From: Trichuris trichiura
Lineage: Eukaryota > Nematoda > Enoplea > Trichinellida > Trichuridae
DNA: 64,000 nucleotides
Direction of reading: 5' to 3'
NCBI GenBank assembly: GCA_037903355.1
Contig: JBAJFE010000021.1
Span: 62,001-126,000 of the forward strand
Under the pieces are notes generated by a model. The model was not told where the DNA came from. It saw only the letters and a list, made by a program, of their open reading frames with translations, and did not search any database. Shown here piece by piece: positions 38,357 to 50,364 of this stretch. Numbering within the stretch: position 1 is the first letter of the stretch; each line of letters opens with the position of its first letter. A program made the translations under genes and the position numbers.

Positions 38357-40316
38357 CTCTACTTTTTGAAGTAATTAAATACCGACCGAGAATATGATCG
38401 TAAGATAAAGACGATAGAGAATATGATCGTAAAGCTGTGTTTTAATAACAATGACAGACCGGTGCAGTCGTGGTGCTTTTAAGAACTGGCGTCGAATGAT
38501 TTACTAAAAACAAATTTATAGAAAAGTACAAAATGAGCCTACACGCATGCATCACATTCGTTGCAATGTAAAGCTTATCGAAGCGTTAATCTACGTCGCC
38601 TATAAACATATCCTATGATTTCATTTGTTCATTCTTATACGAGAAGAAGTTAACAAAGAGGCCATCTGGCTACTCAGGTAAATTTATCCATCCATTTGTG
38701 ATACAGACGGTTAGCTTACGTTTCAACGAACACAGCGGCTTTGATACTCGATGCGTACAAGCTAAATGATCGCCGCTTTCATATGATACCACTTCTACGT
38801 CGCATTTTGCGCTTTTCGTTGCATGCACGTTAACCACTGACCCTAAACTTTATGCAAACAACTAACAAGTAACTGTTATCTCCTTCACTTCTCAGCGCTC
38901 ATGACGAGTAAAGCTCTTAGCCCAAAGTTCCGCAGTAAAAGCCTTGTTTCTCATCAACAGTCGTATCGCGACAAATTTTATATTGAACACTTATCCACCA
39001 GTTGCAAAATGCTACATATTGAACATTAAGCTGTATTTACGGGAAATCTATCCGTCTGCACATTTGGGGGATCTCCAATGAAACTCGCACAGCAGCTTAA
39101 CCGTTGACTACTTGCCGCATAAAATCAAACAGAAACCGTCACATTTTTTCACTCGCAAAACATTTCCCATCTCCAACTTTAGCCAAGCAATAAACCTAAA
39201 CTTCAAGTGTACACTCAAAATACCTATCGTTTAAGTGAAAACGCTGTTCGTCGAGGTTTTAAAGCCTAAGAATAAACACGTACCCGGTAGAAATAAAGGC
39301 AACAGCGCAGGCAAGAATGAATTAACGGCGTCAGTGCAACAAATTCTTTCCATTTTCAATATGTTAACGCAGTTTATCAAAAGTTGATCAAAAACACTTT
39401 TCAATACAAATAGAAACAAATCTTGCGAACAATTGACAGTCAGTGAGCCCACTGAACACCGCTGACATTGAGGATTATGCCTTTCACTAGGCTCACCCAA
39501 GTTGACCCCGGGAAGCTGAGCCAGAAGAAAATTCCATGCCTAATTTTACCAACGGAACAGCAAGCATATCAGACAATCTTATACATCAAAACCCATTATT
39601 GCCACAACCGTGGACGTTACATCAGGAAGTGGCAATAAAACACAACAGAAGGCTTAGTTAATACGAATGAAAGACTCTTCAAATTTTACGAACATAGACT
39701 TTTCCCAGGAAACTACACATGGTACACGAAGAAAAAATAAGTGGCACAAAACAGCAGAGGAGAAGGCAGACAAAAAGCTGAGGAAGTGAAAGCTCACATA
39801 TTCATTGACATAAATCGATGTGTCAAAACGGTGACAAGCAGGAATTTGAAAACTTAACGATTCTGAGCTTTATACATTTACTTTCCAGGAACTTGCACCC
39901 AAACAGTTTGATTTCCATCCCATACAGAAAGCCCTTAGCATACGAAGAAAAACCATTCACTTTCAACGTTGGACCAGTCTCAACTATGCAAAACAAACTC
40001 CTTTAAACAATATTGACGTAACTAGTCGAAAATATTTCCATGCCAAATCGCATATCCGCTTAATCGTTGAATATGAATCATCGAAACGCAAGGGACACTG
40101 CCACTATTATTCCGTTGAGACAAACAATCCACGCCGTGACGATGGCTTTCATTGGTTGGAGGTTATGGACTTTGTCACTGAAAAACCTTGCCGTGAGGCA
40201 AACGGTAAATGGTCTCACAAAGAAAATTTTAAAACTATTTGTAGTTCATGTTTGCTCAGCAATATGCGGTCTATTTTTGAACAGCCAACGCAGTTTACCA
40301 CAAACGACTACCAAGT

Positions 40317-40346
40317 ATGAGTAAACAAAAGCAGTCCTTATAAAAG
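40317..40346 (+). promoter_or_regulatory. Cystatin promoter 3
   Basis: ATGAGTAAACAAAAGCAGTC followed by CTTATAAAAG; TATA starts at 40339. The 5' UTR donor CCATCG/GTAAGT lies at 40431. Confidence 0.72.
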
Positions 40347-40520
40347 AACCTACCAGCAAATCTTTTCAACAGCTTTCTCTGTTGCGATTTTGCACATAGA
40401 TTCATCCTCCTTTTGCGACAAGACCCATCGGTAAGTGTAAGCCTCTTCAGATTAACGAAGGAACTTTGCATGCCAGCAAATCTCCATAGAGATTTTCGTT
40501 ACAGGCTATTCGCACTCAAA

Positions 40521-41495
40521 ATGTTCCTTTTTATCCTGCTTGCAAGCTTATTGATAGCGCCAGCAACATGCATGAAAATGCTGGGTGCTCCAGATACCAT
40601 CATAAATCCCGATAATGATAATTCCACTGTGGAAATAGTCAACTATTTCTTGGATGAAACAAACGCCGAACGCTATCGTAATAAAACAAGTCCACTCGTC
40701 CTTATACAAGTGCTCGACGCGACAAGGCAGGTCGTTGCTGGACATCGTTACCGGGTAACGTTCGCAGCAGGAGAAGCGCGCTGTCGCTCGCAAAAGGTAA
40801 CACAGCGAAAGAACTCTACTTTCTTACGGCTTTCCTGCAGTACGTTTATTCACCTTTCAACCTATCTTAGCATATATCCGCACTTCGAAGAGACTGTAAA
40901 AACTTGATACTTCCCAGGAACAGACTGCGACTTTCCTGTCCGCACAAAATCCACATAATGAAATGAGACCTTACGCAACTTCTGGGGCATTTCAAACACG
41001 CAGATTATTGCGCTTTAGACGGCTAGTTTTGAGCATGGCGAATTTGCACTTCTTGGGAGCAAGCTAGGGATGGAATTTTCGAAGACCTGAAGCAACTCTA
41101 TACACAGGAAAAACAATTCAGTTTAACGAAATGAACTACACCGCTTTCCACACGTTAAGTAGGGCTCGTCAGCAAGCATATCCGAGCTGACGGGGCCTTT
41201 CTAATGCTCGCACCCACGTTTCAGTTAGCAAACGGCGCGACTATTAATTTTTTGAACTGTTTGTTGTCTAAAGTCCACTTGATGAGTATCATGCAAATAG
41301 GACTTAACGCTTCCTGTTCTTTAGGCAGAGAAATATAACGTCAGAAGAGAAAAATGTTGGCTGTTCCGAAATGGAGAAATGAGAATCTACAAAATAGATG
41401 TCGTGGACGCCCCATGGGAAAAGCCACCAAAACGAATACTGGAAAAGGAAGTTGTCTACTCCTTTTACTATAACACGAGAAATGATCGAGTATGA
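40521..41495 (+). CDS. Secreted cystatin (QVVAG, PW loops intact)
   Basis: Exons 40521-40796 and 41325-41495 encode 148 residues. Signal peptide MFLFILLASLLIAPATC, mature start MKMLGAPDT, loop 1 QVVAG, YRVTFAAGEARC; exon 2 starts after TTCTTTAG and gives EKCWLFRNGEMRIYKIDVVD, loop 2 APWEKPP, and a slightly extended C-terminus (NTRNDRV). The 5' UTR intron is 40431-40504. Its mature exon-1 coding sequence is almost identical to that of the truncated copy at 50089, indicating recent duplication or conversion. An AATAAAGACTTCG poly(A) region follows near 41516. Confidence 0.9.
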
Positions 41496-42394
41496 AGGCA
41501 AAGCCTATACGCACAATAAAGACTTCGCTTTAGCATTCCCTTTGAGTACTCATAGAATATTACCGCATTCGCGGTAATTTTTATGAACTCGCGATGAATA
41601 ATTTCGTGGAAACAAAGCAACAGAACCATAGAGTACGCAATTAAGAGCATCAACACACATTAGCCGCGACCTAAAGCTTCTCCTTGTTCGCTGCTTTACT
41701 CTGCGTTGATTTAAAGAGCTATTTTGAAATGAGGAGAACTCGGGAAATGGCCGTCCGGCCGTTGAAGAAATAGCATGGGCAGGTTTCTGTGGCACACAGT
41801 TTGCTAATGTCATCATGAGTATTATAAGCCTCATTTTCGATAAGTACCAATTGGTTGGTCATGGGCCACGAGAGATTTGGTCATGAATTTTGTAACAGCC
41901 GCACGTTGCATTTTTTCTGGCGCAAAAGCGAAGCAGCACCTAGGAAAAACGTTCCCTTTGTGCACAACAGGTACCTTCTGAGAAGGCAAAGGTATCGGGC
42001 CAGTAAATGAAACGTGGACTACAGTGGCCTATAAGAACTACAAAGAACAATAGAACGCTTGCTCGTTCACGATCGGTTCGGCAGACTAGGCTTCAGATAC
42101 GGACTTTAACACTTCCTCAGGATAATATTTCAAATAGTATTGCTACTGCCTTGCAGTGCAGAGGCAGCGGTGCTTTCCCAATCCGCAGCGAAACTTCCTA
42201 CGAGCTACCAATAGCCGAATCCTTGGATAACAGCGTAACAGCGACCCAGCTTCTCACGTCAGCGAGTCTGTATAGAAAATCTGCCTAGACGATAAATTCT
42301 GCCAAGGATGGTTCCTTTGGCCTAGCTTGGAAGTTTACTGACTGCGCAGCTGACATGCACACCAATGCTCAGTGTTCAAAAATCCGTAATATAA

Positions 42395-43215
42395 GTGCGG
42401 AGTGCCCTATTAATAAAACAAGTCCATTCATTCTTGTTCAAGGTGATCGAAGCAGCAACGAATCTGCATCTTGCAGCTCTTAATCACCTGACCGACGCAG
42501 CAACGCGCTGTAAGTGCAAGCAAAGTAATACCCTAAAAGAGTTCGTTTCTTGTTTTGACATTTCTCTATTGCATTCGTACGCTACTCCATCGCTCTTAGC
42601 AATGTGCTGATCTAACGACTCTGACATCGCGATCTTAAAGCTCCTGCTCATGTTTCGCGCGAGAAAATCTCAAAATTGAACCTGAACTTACGCTGCCGAC
42701 GGCCGACTTAGGCTGAAACGAGGCCTTTCAGAGTGCTGAAATAAACACGCATCCAGTTTCAAGCTATGACGAACAACCACCGCAGAAATATGCTCAACGC
42801 CCAAACCCGCGTACAGTTCCTGAAGAGTTAAAACTGCTTCATCAGTAAAAGAAAATTCTTGGAATAGCCAGTTGAACTGTATTTTTTTTCATCCGCTACG
42901 ACCGGCTGACCAGGAAATGATTCCCCTCTGAGAGGCCTTTTTGAAACGCCTAGGCATGTGTCATGTGTATTGGCTAAATCTCAAGGATCCTTCGCACCTT
43001 TTCCCATCCATTGGATGATTAGCAACGAGGTCGGGCGACCCGTTTTATTCCCTTTGCCACATTAAGTATGGCAAGAAGAACGACGTTGTCAGAAGGCAGC
43101 AACGTAAGCCTTCAAACGGTGAAAGCACATTCTATAGAACAGAAGACCGAGAAGAAATAGAGCAAGGACAACGATTAGAAATCCCGGCAAAATGGATCGT
43201 CTACTCTTTGAGCTG
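42395..43215 (+). pseudogene. B-type cystatin relic 3
   Basis: Exon-1 remnant at about 42395-42525. The normally adjoining words LLIKQVHSFLF and VIEAATNLHLAALNHL are in different frames, so a frameshift has occurred. CKCK replaces the GEARCxxRK end. Exon-2 remnant near 43090-43215. It lies immediately left of the 457-bp transposon insertion. Confidence 0.6.
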
Positions 43216-43443
43216 CTTCTTGAACTAATTAAACACCGGCCGAGCACAGCATCGCAAAGCAAAGCCTGCTTGAGCGTTTCGTTTTAAATACAATTACAAA
43301 GCAGTGCACTACTGCCAAGTTTATCAATAGGCGACGAATGCTTTGTAGAAAAGAGATTTCTAGAAAAGTAGAGCACGAGCTTATACGCAACAACACATTC
43401 GCAGCAGTGTAGATCTTTCCTTTTGCGCAACTTTGATCTACAT

Positions 43444-43900
43444 CAGCCGTTCCGGGGGGGAAACCCCTTTTGAAGTCCAGGGGCCCATATCACCGAGGGA
43501 ATCCTTGGAAAGCTCTTTTGAGCTGTGGAAGGCACATGCTCCACCTGGGCAATCGTGTTGAAATGCACAAAAACTGTGGCCTGGGAGTCAGATATTGTCT
43601 CCTGCCTAAGAGAAAGCTGCATGCTGTAGTGCCCCGCAATTCTGACTGGCTGGAAGGGAGGAGCGGAGGAGGGAGGGGCAGCCGGCTCGGAGGTGAGAAA
43701 ATAAGTGTTCGACACACTATCCGGGAAACGTTTTCCTCGCTGCACTTTGTGCAACATCCACTTTATCACGTCCCAGTTGCCCTTCGTTCTCACGCCTAAC
43801 CAATCAACGAGCTCGAAATCGACTAATCAGAATTGGGCGGTAGAAACGCTTAGAAACATTCACAGGCGGGCCCTGGCGACCCTGACCTTGAGAAACACTG
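43444..43900 (-). mobile_element. 457-bp hAT-like element with 8-bp flanking repeat
   Basis: The right end, read inward, is CAGTGTTTCTCAAGGTCAGG, typical of hAT terminal repeats (CAGnGnTTCTCAA). The left end CAGCCGTTCCGG is an imperfect match. Flanks are ATCTACAT (43436-43443) and ATCTAAGT (43901-43908), 6 of 8 identical, consistent with an old 8-bp target duplication. The homologous region of another unit (62365 onward, ATCTACATCAATTCCAAACG) lacks the insert. A plus-strand open frame (43470-43799) runs through it, and a similar frame is kept in the inverted copy at 55.8-56.3 kb. Confidence 0.65.
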
Positions 43901-45545
43901 ATCTAAGTCGATTCTAAACGAGCATTACGACTTCATTCGTTCACCGTTACATGAGAGGAACTTAAGAAAGCACTATTCTAGGTGCTCAAGAAACTTTATC
44001 CTTCGATTCGTGCAGCGCATGGCTAGCCAACGTTTTAAAGAAGATAGCACCTTTGATTCCCGATACGTACGACCTAACTGACTATCGCTTTCATATGATA
44101 CTCTTTGATTTTCAAGTTTTCCCCTTTCGACGCCATGTACATTAAGCATTCATCGTAAAACTTGATAAAATAACGACTGACCAGTAGTTCCAACCTGCAT
44201 GACTTTTGACCGCTGACTACAAATCAAGCGCGTAGCTGAAAGTTCCGCATTAAAACTTTTGTTCATTATCAAGGGGTCGTCCCGTAAACGAACTTATAAT
44301 GAAAACTTAACGCCCATCGGGAAATGCTACGTATTGAACGCGCATTAACCTGTACTAATGGGAAACCTATCGGTCTGCACATTTGGAGATTTTCGACGCT
44401 GGTATCAAACCTGGACAGCAGGTCAGCCGTTTACTACGTCCCGCATAAAATGAAACAGAGAGCGTCTTATCTTTGTAACAACTTAACGTTTATACGCATA
44501 GACTACAGCTTAAGTTCAGGTGTACACCTCAGATGTCAGTCATCTCCGCACCAAACGTGTTGCTCTAGCTTCTTAACCTTAACAATGAAGAAGCGCTTGT
44601 TAGAAATAAAGGTGTAACAGCATAGGCCAGAAAGAATTAACGCCAACAGGGCAAAAGATGCTTCCCATTTTCGAGACGTTATCCCACCTTACCGAAAACC
44701 GATGAAAAATATTTTTCAATCCAAAGAGAAAAGAATCTCATGTACAATTGCTGGTCGCTGCGCCCAGTGGACATCACCGACTCTGAGGACATTGCCGCTC
44801 AGTACGTTCACCTAAGCTAACTTCCAGAAGCTGAAGCAGAAGTGAATTTTATACTCAATTTTACCAACGGAAAATAGAGCAACATCAAACACTCCTCCAT
44901 GAAGCATTAGAAAGTGTCCGTAAGATAATAATAGAACTTTCGGTTAAAATACTCTTCAAAGTTTCAAGCAGTAAACAGTGAAAAGGTAGGCAGGCAGCAA
45001 GGTAGCAGAGGAAATGAAGGCCGTTACATTCGTTTACAGAAATCGACGCGTCAAAACAGTCAAACGCACAAGTTGAAAACTTCGCAATTAAGATCACTTT
45101 AATTTTACTTTCCCGCACTTTGCACCCAACAACACCGATGTAGGTCCCATACAGAGAGGCATTAGCACACGAAGAAAAATAATCCATTTTCAACGGGGGA
45201 TTGGACTAAACTCTGAAAGAGGAAATGGTTTACTTAACATTCACACATTTGTTTGAAAACATTTCCACGGCAGGTCGAATATCATTTTATCATTGAATAT
45301 GAATGAGCGAAGCGTAATAGACAATCAGCGACTATTGTTTTGCTCAATGGAACTGCCCACGCTATGACAACGGCGCTCGGTTGATTGCAAGTTACTGACT
45401 TACTCACTAAAAAGTGGCCGGTGATAGGCAAACTGTAAAAGGTCTTACGAACAAAACCTTAGAACGATTTGTAATTCTCGTTTGCTTAACATATACGGTC
45501 TATTTTAAAACGGCTAACGCAGTGTACGGCAAGAGAATACTACAT

Positions 45546-45575
45546 ATGAGTAAACAAAAGCAGTCTCTATAAAAG
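45546..45575 (+). promoter_or_regulatory. Cystatin promoter 4
   Basis: ATGAGTAAACAAAAGCAGTC followed by TCTATAAAAG; TATA starts at 45568. A CCATCG/GTAAGT 5' UTR donor follows near 45656. Confidence 0.72.
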
Positions 45576-45756
45576 AACTTATCAGCAGATCATTTAAATA
45601 GATTTCTCTGCTGTGCCTTTGCTCATAATTACTATCTTTTTTTGCGCCACCACCCATCGGTAAGTATAAACCTTTTGCTCACACTAACAACGCAGCTTTG
45701 CATGTCAGCAGGAAATCTGCAAGCCGACTTTATCTACAGGACAATTCGCATTGAAA

Positions 45757-46841
45757 ATGCTTCTTTTGGTCGTTCTTGCAAGCTTACTCATTGCGCAAGC
45801 AACGTGTGAGATACTGATTGGTGGTCCGCAAATCGTGAAAAATCCTAACAACGACGAATCGGTTGTGGACGTTGTCAACCATGTTTTGGACGAAACAAAC
45901 GCCGAACGCTATCTTAATAAAACAAGTCCACTCGTTCTTATACAAGTAATCGAAGCAACAAGGCATGTGGTTGCTGGAATTCTTTATCGAGTCACGTTCG
46001 CAGCAGGCGAAGCGCGATGTCCTATTGAAAAGGTAACGCACCGAAAGAACTCTACTTTCTTATAGCTTTCCTGCACTACATTCAGACACTGTTTAGCCTA
46101 TCAAAGCGTTTACTCACGCTTCGAAAAGACCATAAATTCCCACAGTTTTTAAGAATTTAGTAAAGGTTTCTTTAAAACGTCTATTGCAAAAACGTTATAT
46201 ACGAAGCTTTTGCAATAAACGCTAATTAAACAACGGATTAAAAGTACCGCGAAAAATTTAGAAGAAAAAATTTTCAATACCGTTACGAAGAAAAAATAAA
46301 AAAAGAAAAGAGGTTTCTTTAAGCATAAAACCCTCATAATTTATCCATACATTATGCAGTATCCAGAGTATTTGACATTTCCTAATCGTTGCGAGCATAG
46401 ACAGTTTTGAGCACGCGTTACGCTGGACAAGGCGTTTCTAAGAAGTTCAGACCAGTTCATACATAAAACAAAATATTTTGCATGACGAAATGAACCAGAC
46501 GGTTCTTCATGTGTTAAGTAGAATTCGTCTGCAAGCATATGCTCGCTGACAGATCTTTCTTATGCTCCTACGCACGTTTCAGTTAGCAGACACCGCGTCT
46601 ATTTATTCTTTGAACCGTTTGTGGCTCAATGTCCACTAAGTGAGTAGCATGCAAATCAGACGTAATGGGTCCTGTTTTTTTGCAGAGGAAATATAAAGCC
46701 AGAAGAGAGAAATGTTGGCTGTTCCGAAATGGAGAAATGAGAATCTACAAAGTAGAAGTCGTGGACGCCGCATGGGAAAAGCCACCAAAACGAACACTGA
46801 AAAAAGATGTTCTCTATTCCTTCTATTATAACTCGAAATGA
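45757..46841 (+). CDS. Secreted cystatin, HVVAG / AW subtype
   Basis: Exons 45757-46032 and 46686-46841 encode 143 residues with frame intact. Signal peptide MLLLVVLASLLIAQATC; the mature protein begins EILIGGPQIVKNP, unlike the MKMxGAPDT type. Loop 1 is HVVAG, so the glutamine of QxVxG is histidine. Exon 2 follows TTTTTTTGCAG and reads KYKARREKCWLFRNGEMRIY, with loop 2 VVDAAWEKPP, where the proline of PW is alanine. An extra G near the acceptor would break the frame if the TTCTTTAG-type site were used, but the GCAG site restores it. Likely secreted; inhibitory power uncertain. It shares its N-terminus and HVVAG loop with the 59214 copy. Confidence 0.85.
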
Positions 46842-47789
46842 TTGAGCATGAAGGGAGATCATCTACAAGAAATAAAGACTTCGCTTTTGTTTTCCGTTTG
46901 GGTACCAATAGAGCAGCACCGCACTGAGGGTAAATTTTATGAACTCGCGACGAACAATTTCGTGGAAACAAACAAGCGGAAACGTAGAATACAAAATTAA
47001 CGGCAGAAACACACTCACTAGCACCGACCTTCAGATTCTCTCATTTCATTGCTTTACTCTGTGTTGACTTGAAACGTTATTTTGATACGTGGGCAGCTCA
47101 GAAGTAGCCCTTTCAGCTGTTCACGAAATTCTACAGATACCGTCTTGCTCCAGACAGTCTGTTTGAAAGAGGATCGCAACTGCGAGTTTACGACAACTAT
47201 CAATTGATTGGTCATTCATTAGATGAGAGATTTCTCAAGAGCCGCATATTGTTCTTTCTATGCTGCATACGCGAAGCAGCACACTTAGGCAAAACAATGC
47301 GTTTGTGCAATACGGGACCTTTCTGCGCAGGTAACGAAACCGAGACAGTAAGTGAATCGTGAACTACAAATTGCAGTAAACGTAAGAGAACGCTTCCTTA
47401 ATTTAATAAATTGCGACCCATTCCACTCACCATTCCTTACGTACGGATTTTGCGTGTTGCTCAGGATGCTTTTCCAAACATTATGTACAACGATTCACAG
47501 TGGAAAGGCAAGTGGCTACGCCAACAGGCTGTGAAACATTATCTCAACTACAAATACGTACATCGTTGTCTGAAAGCGTAACAGTGACGCGGTTTTCCAC
47601 GTCAGTGGATCAGCGAAAATGTGGTTAGAGGATTTCAATCCAAGATGGTTCCAAGTTTGTGTTTCCTAGTTCACTGACTGCGCAAGCAACATGCACAAGA
47701 TTCCTCAGTGTTCATAAATCAGTTGCAACTGGTAATACTGCATCCTTTGTGCAAACTGCCGACTATGTCTTCGACAGTAGAAATTCTTA

Positions 47790-47920
47790 GTGCCTTGTTA
47801 ATGAAGCAAGCGTATTTTCATTCCTGCTCAAGTGCTGGAAGCAACAATGAATGTACATTTTGAAATTCGTTATCCCATGACGTTGGCCGTAGCAGATACG
47901 CACTGTAGTGCACGCTAGCA
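47790..47920 (+). pseudogene. B-type cystatin relic 4
   Basis: Exon-1 remnant only. QVLEAT is still readable as caagtgctggaagcaaca, followed by an NVHFE loop and a CTAG in place of the CGCAAG end. The exon-2 remnant present in other units is missing because about 600 bp has been lost downstream, which also explains why this unit is short. Confidence 0.55.
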
Positions 47921-49883
47921 AGTACCCTAAAAGAGCTCGTTTCTTGGTACAACTTTTCTCTTTTGCGTTCATACAATGTTATACGTGTCCTCGCAATTTG
48001 TTGATCGAAACGACTCTAGGAACATGGTTCTAAGCGACATATTCATTCTTCGCAAGTGAAAATCTCAAAAGTTATTATTAAGAATTTACCCAGTGCTGGG
48101 CCAACTTCAGCGGTAGTGCTGACCGTACTATCTTTTCGTTTGTTTATTTCTACCCAACAGCAACCTAGCAAACACCCATCTAGCTGTACAAAAGACTCCA
48201 TCCATCCATTCGCGCAGCGCACGGTTAGCTAGCGTTTTAATCGAGACATCGGTCTTCACTCCCAAGAAGTATCACCCGATTCATCATCGGTTTCATATGA
48301 CACTGTTTGTCTGCCGCATTTTGCCCTTTCTATGCCGTACACATGACGTACTCATTCTAAAATTTACGAAAATAATGACTGAACAATACCTTGCAATTCC
48401 AAGACTTCTTACCCCTGACAATGGCTAATGCTCGTAGCGAAAAGTTACTTCAAGGACGACGTCAACGACTCGTAGAGTAAGAAGCTTTAGCATGAAAACT
48501 TATGCATCCATTGCAAAATGCTACTTACTCAATGCACATCAAGCTGTACTAATGGGCAACGAGTCCGTTACCACACTAACGAAATTCCGACTCCATTCCG
48601 GTTACGGACGGTACAAAACCACTAAATTTTACAAATCTAATCTAGCAATAACACGCAGCCAGTATGTTCCCCCAAGCAACATGAAGCAGAACATGGAGTA
48701 GAAAGGGCACTGTTTACCAAAAACGGCACATTTGCCTTCTCACGCTTTGGACATGCAACGGTCCTAAGTTCAACCGTAACTTTAGGGCATTCGTCATTTA
48801 CGCGCTGAAAACATCTTCGCCTAGGTTCTAAAACGCACGTCGAAACGCACATCCGTTAGAAGCAAAGGCAGCACGGTAGGCCAGAAAAAATTAACAGAAT
48901 CACTGCAACAGATGCTTCCCATTTCCGATATGCTAAAGCAATTACCCAAAAGCTCACAATAAAGTTCTCAATCCAAATACAGAATAGTCCTACTGATGGC
49001 CATCGTGACCACTGGATATCGCTGACTCTCACGACATTGCCCCGCGATACGTCCATCCAAGATGACCTAGCGAACCGAACGCACAAGAAAACTACATCAC
49101 ACACCACCAAATTTACCAACGGAACATGGAATCATATCACACGCTCCTGTACATTAAAATCAGCTACTTTTCCAACCATCTAAATTACATCAGGAAGTGC
49201 CCCTAAAATGCAGCACCTTTGGTTCCCAGAAGTAAAATATTCCTGAATGTTTACGACTGCGGGCATATTCTACAGTGCAATACCCGCAGAAAGAAGGAAT
49301 AGCAAAAAACAGTGAAAGAGAAGAGAGAAAGACAGCAGAGGAACTGAAGGCTCTACCGCTGGTTCGCAGCAATCGACTTGTGAAAATTGCGGCACTCAGA
49401 AATTCGAGAACTTTGCAACTACGAGCTCTCTCAATTTAAATTTTGAGCGTTTTCAAACCTGGAGAGCGCCCTTATATTGCATACAGAGAGGATTAACCGT
49501 ACGGAAAAAGATAATCCATTTTCAACGGAGAAGCAGTCTAAGCTCCAAAAACAAAAAACTTCATTTAGCATTCGCTCATTTGTTCCAAAACGCTTCCACA
49601 ACAGACATAATATCAGTTTACTTTAACCTTTGAATATGAATGAGCGAAACGCAACGGAAACTATGTCACTATTGTTTTGATCAACGGAAATGATCACGCT
49701 ATCAAGTCGCTATTTCGTTTACTAGAGATCACCCATTTAGTCACTAAAAATACCTCGCCGATAGGCAAACCATAGAAGGTCTCACAAACAAAACCTTAAA
49801 ATTTATTTGTAGTTCACGTTTGCTCAGCATATACTGCCTATTTTAATATGGCCAACGCAGTTTACCACAAGCAAATGCCAAAT

Positions 49884-49913
49884 ATGAGTAAACAAAAGCA
49901 GTCCTTATAAAAG
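49884..49913 (+). promoter_or_regulatory. Cystatin promoter 5
   Basis: ATGAGTAAACAAAAGCAGTC followed by CTTATAAAAG; TATA starts at 49906. It is an intact promoter although the gene it serves has lost exon 2. Confidence 0.72.
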
Positions 49914-50088
49914 AGAGCTATCAGCAGATCCTTTCAACAGCTTTCTCCATTGTGATTTTGCACATTATTTCATTCTCGTTTAACGACAAGACCCATCGGT
50001 AAGTGTAAGACCCTTCAGATTAACGAAGGAACTTTGCATGCCAGCAATTTCCCATAGAGATTCTAGTTGCAGCCTATTCTCACCGAAA

Positions 50089-50364
50089 ATGTTCTTTTTT
50101 GTCCTGCTCGGAATCTTACTGATTGCGCCGGCAACATGCATGAAAATGCTGGGTGCTCCAGATACCATTATAAATCCCGATAATGATAATTCCACTGTGG
50201 AAATAGTCAACTATTTCTTGGATGAAACAAACGCCGAACGCTATCGTAATAAAACAAGTCCACTCGTCCTTATACAAGTGCTCGACGCGACAAGGCAGGT
50301 AGTTGCTGGACATCGTTACCGGGTGACATTCGCAGCAGGAGAAGCGCGCTGTCCGTCGCTAAAG
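50089..50364 (+). pseudogene. Cystatin exon 1 with exon 2 deleted
   Basis: An intact first exon: MFFFVLLGILLIAPATC signal, MKMLGAPDT, QVVAG loop, GEARCPSLK, then a GTAACA donor. The expected exon 2 would lie about 804 bp downstream of the ATG, near 50893. There the sequence jumps from the pre-exon-2 intron (GGAACTAACCT) directly into DNA that in other units lies far downstream (beginning near TTGATTTCCGCATTTTGG). Exon 2, poly(A) region and B relic are gone. Without splicing, translation reads into the intron, adding about 21 residues up to the stop at 50427. The promoter and donor are intact, so splicing to the exon 2 of the next gene at 53818 is conceivable. Confidence 0.8.
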
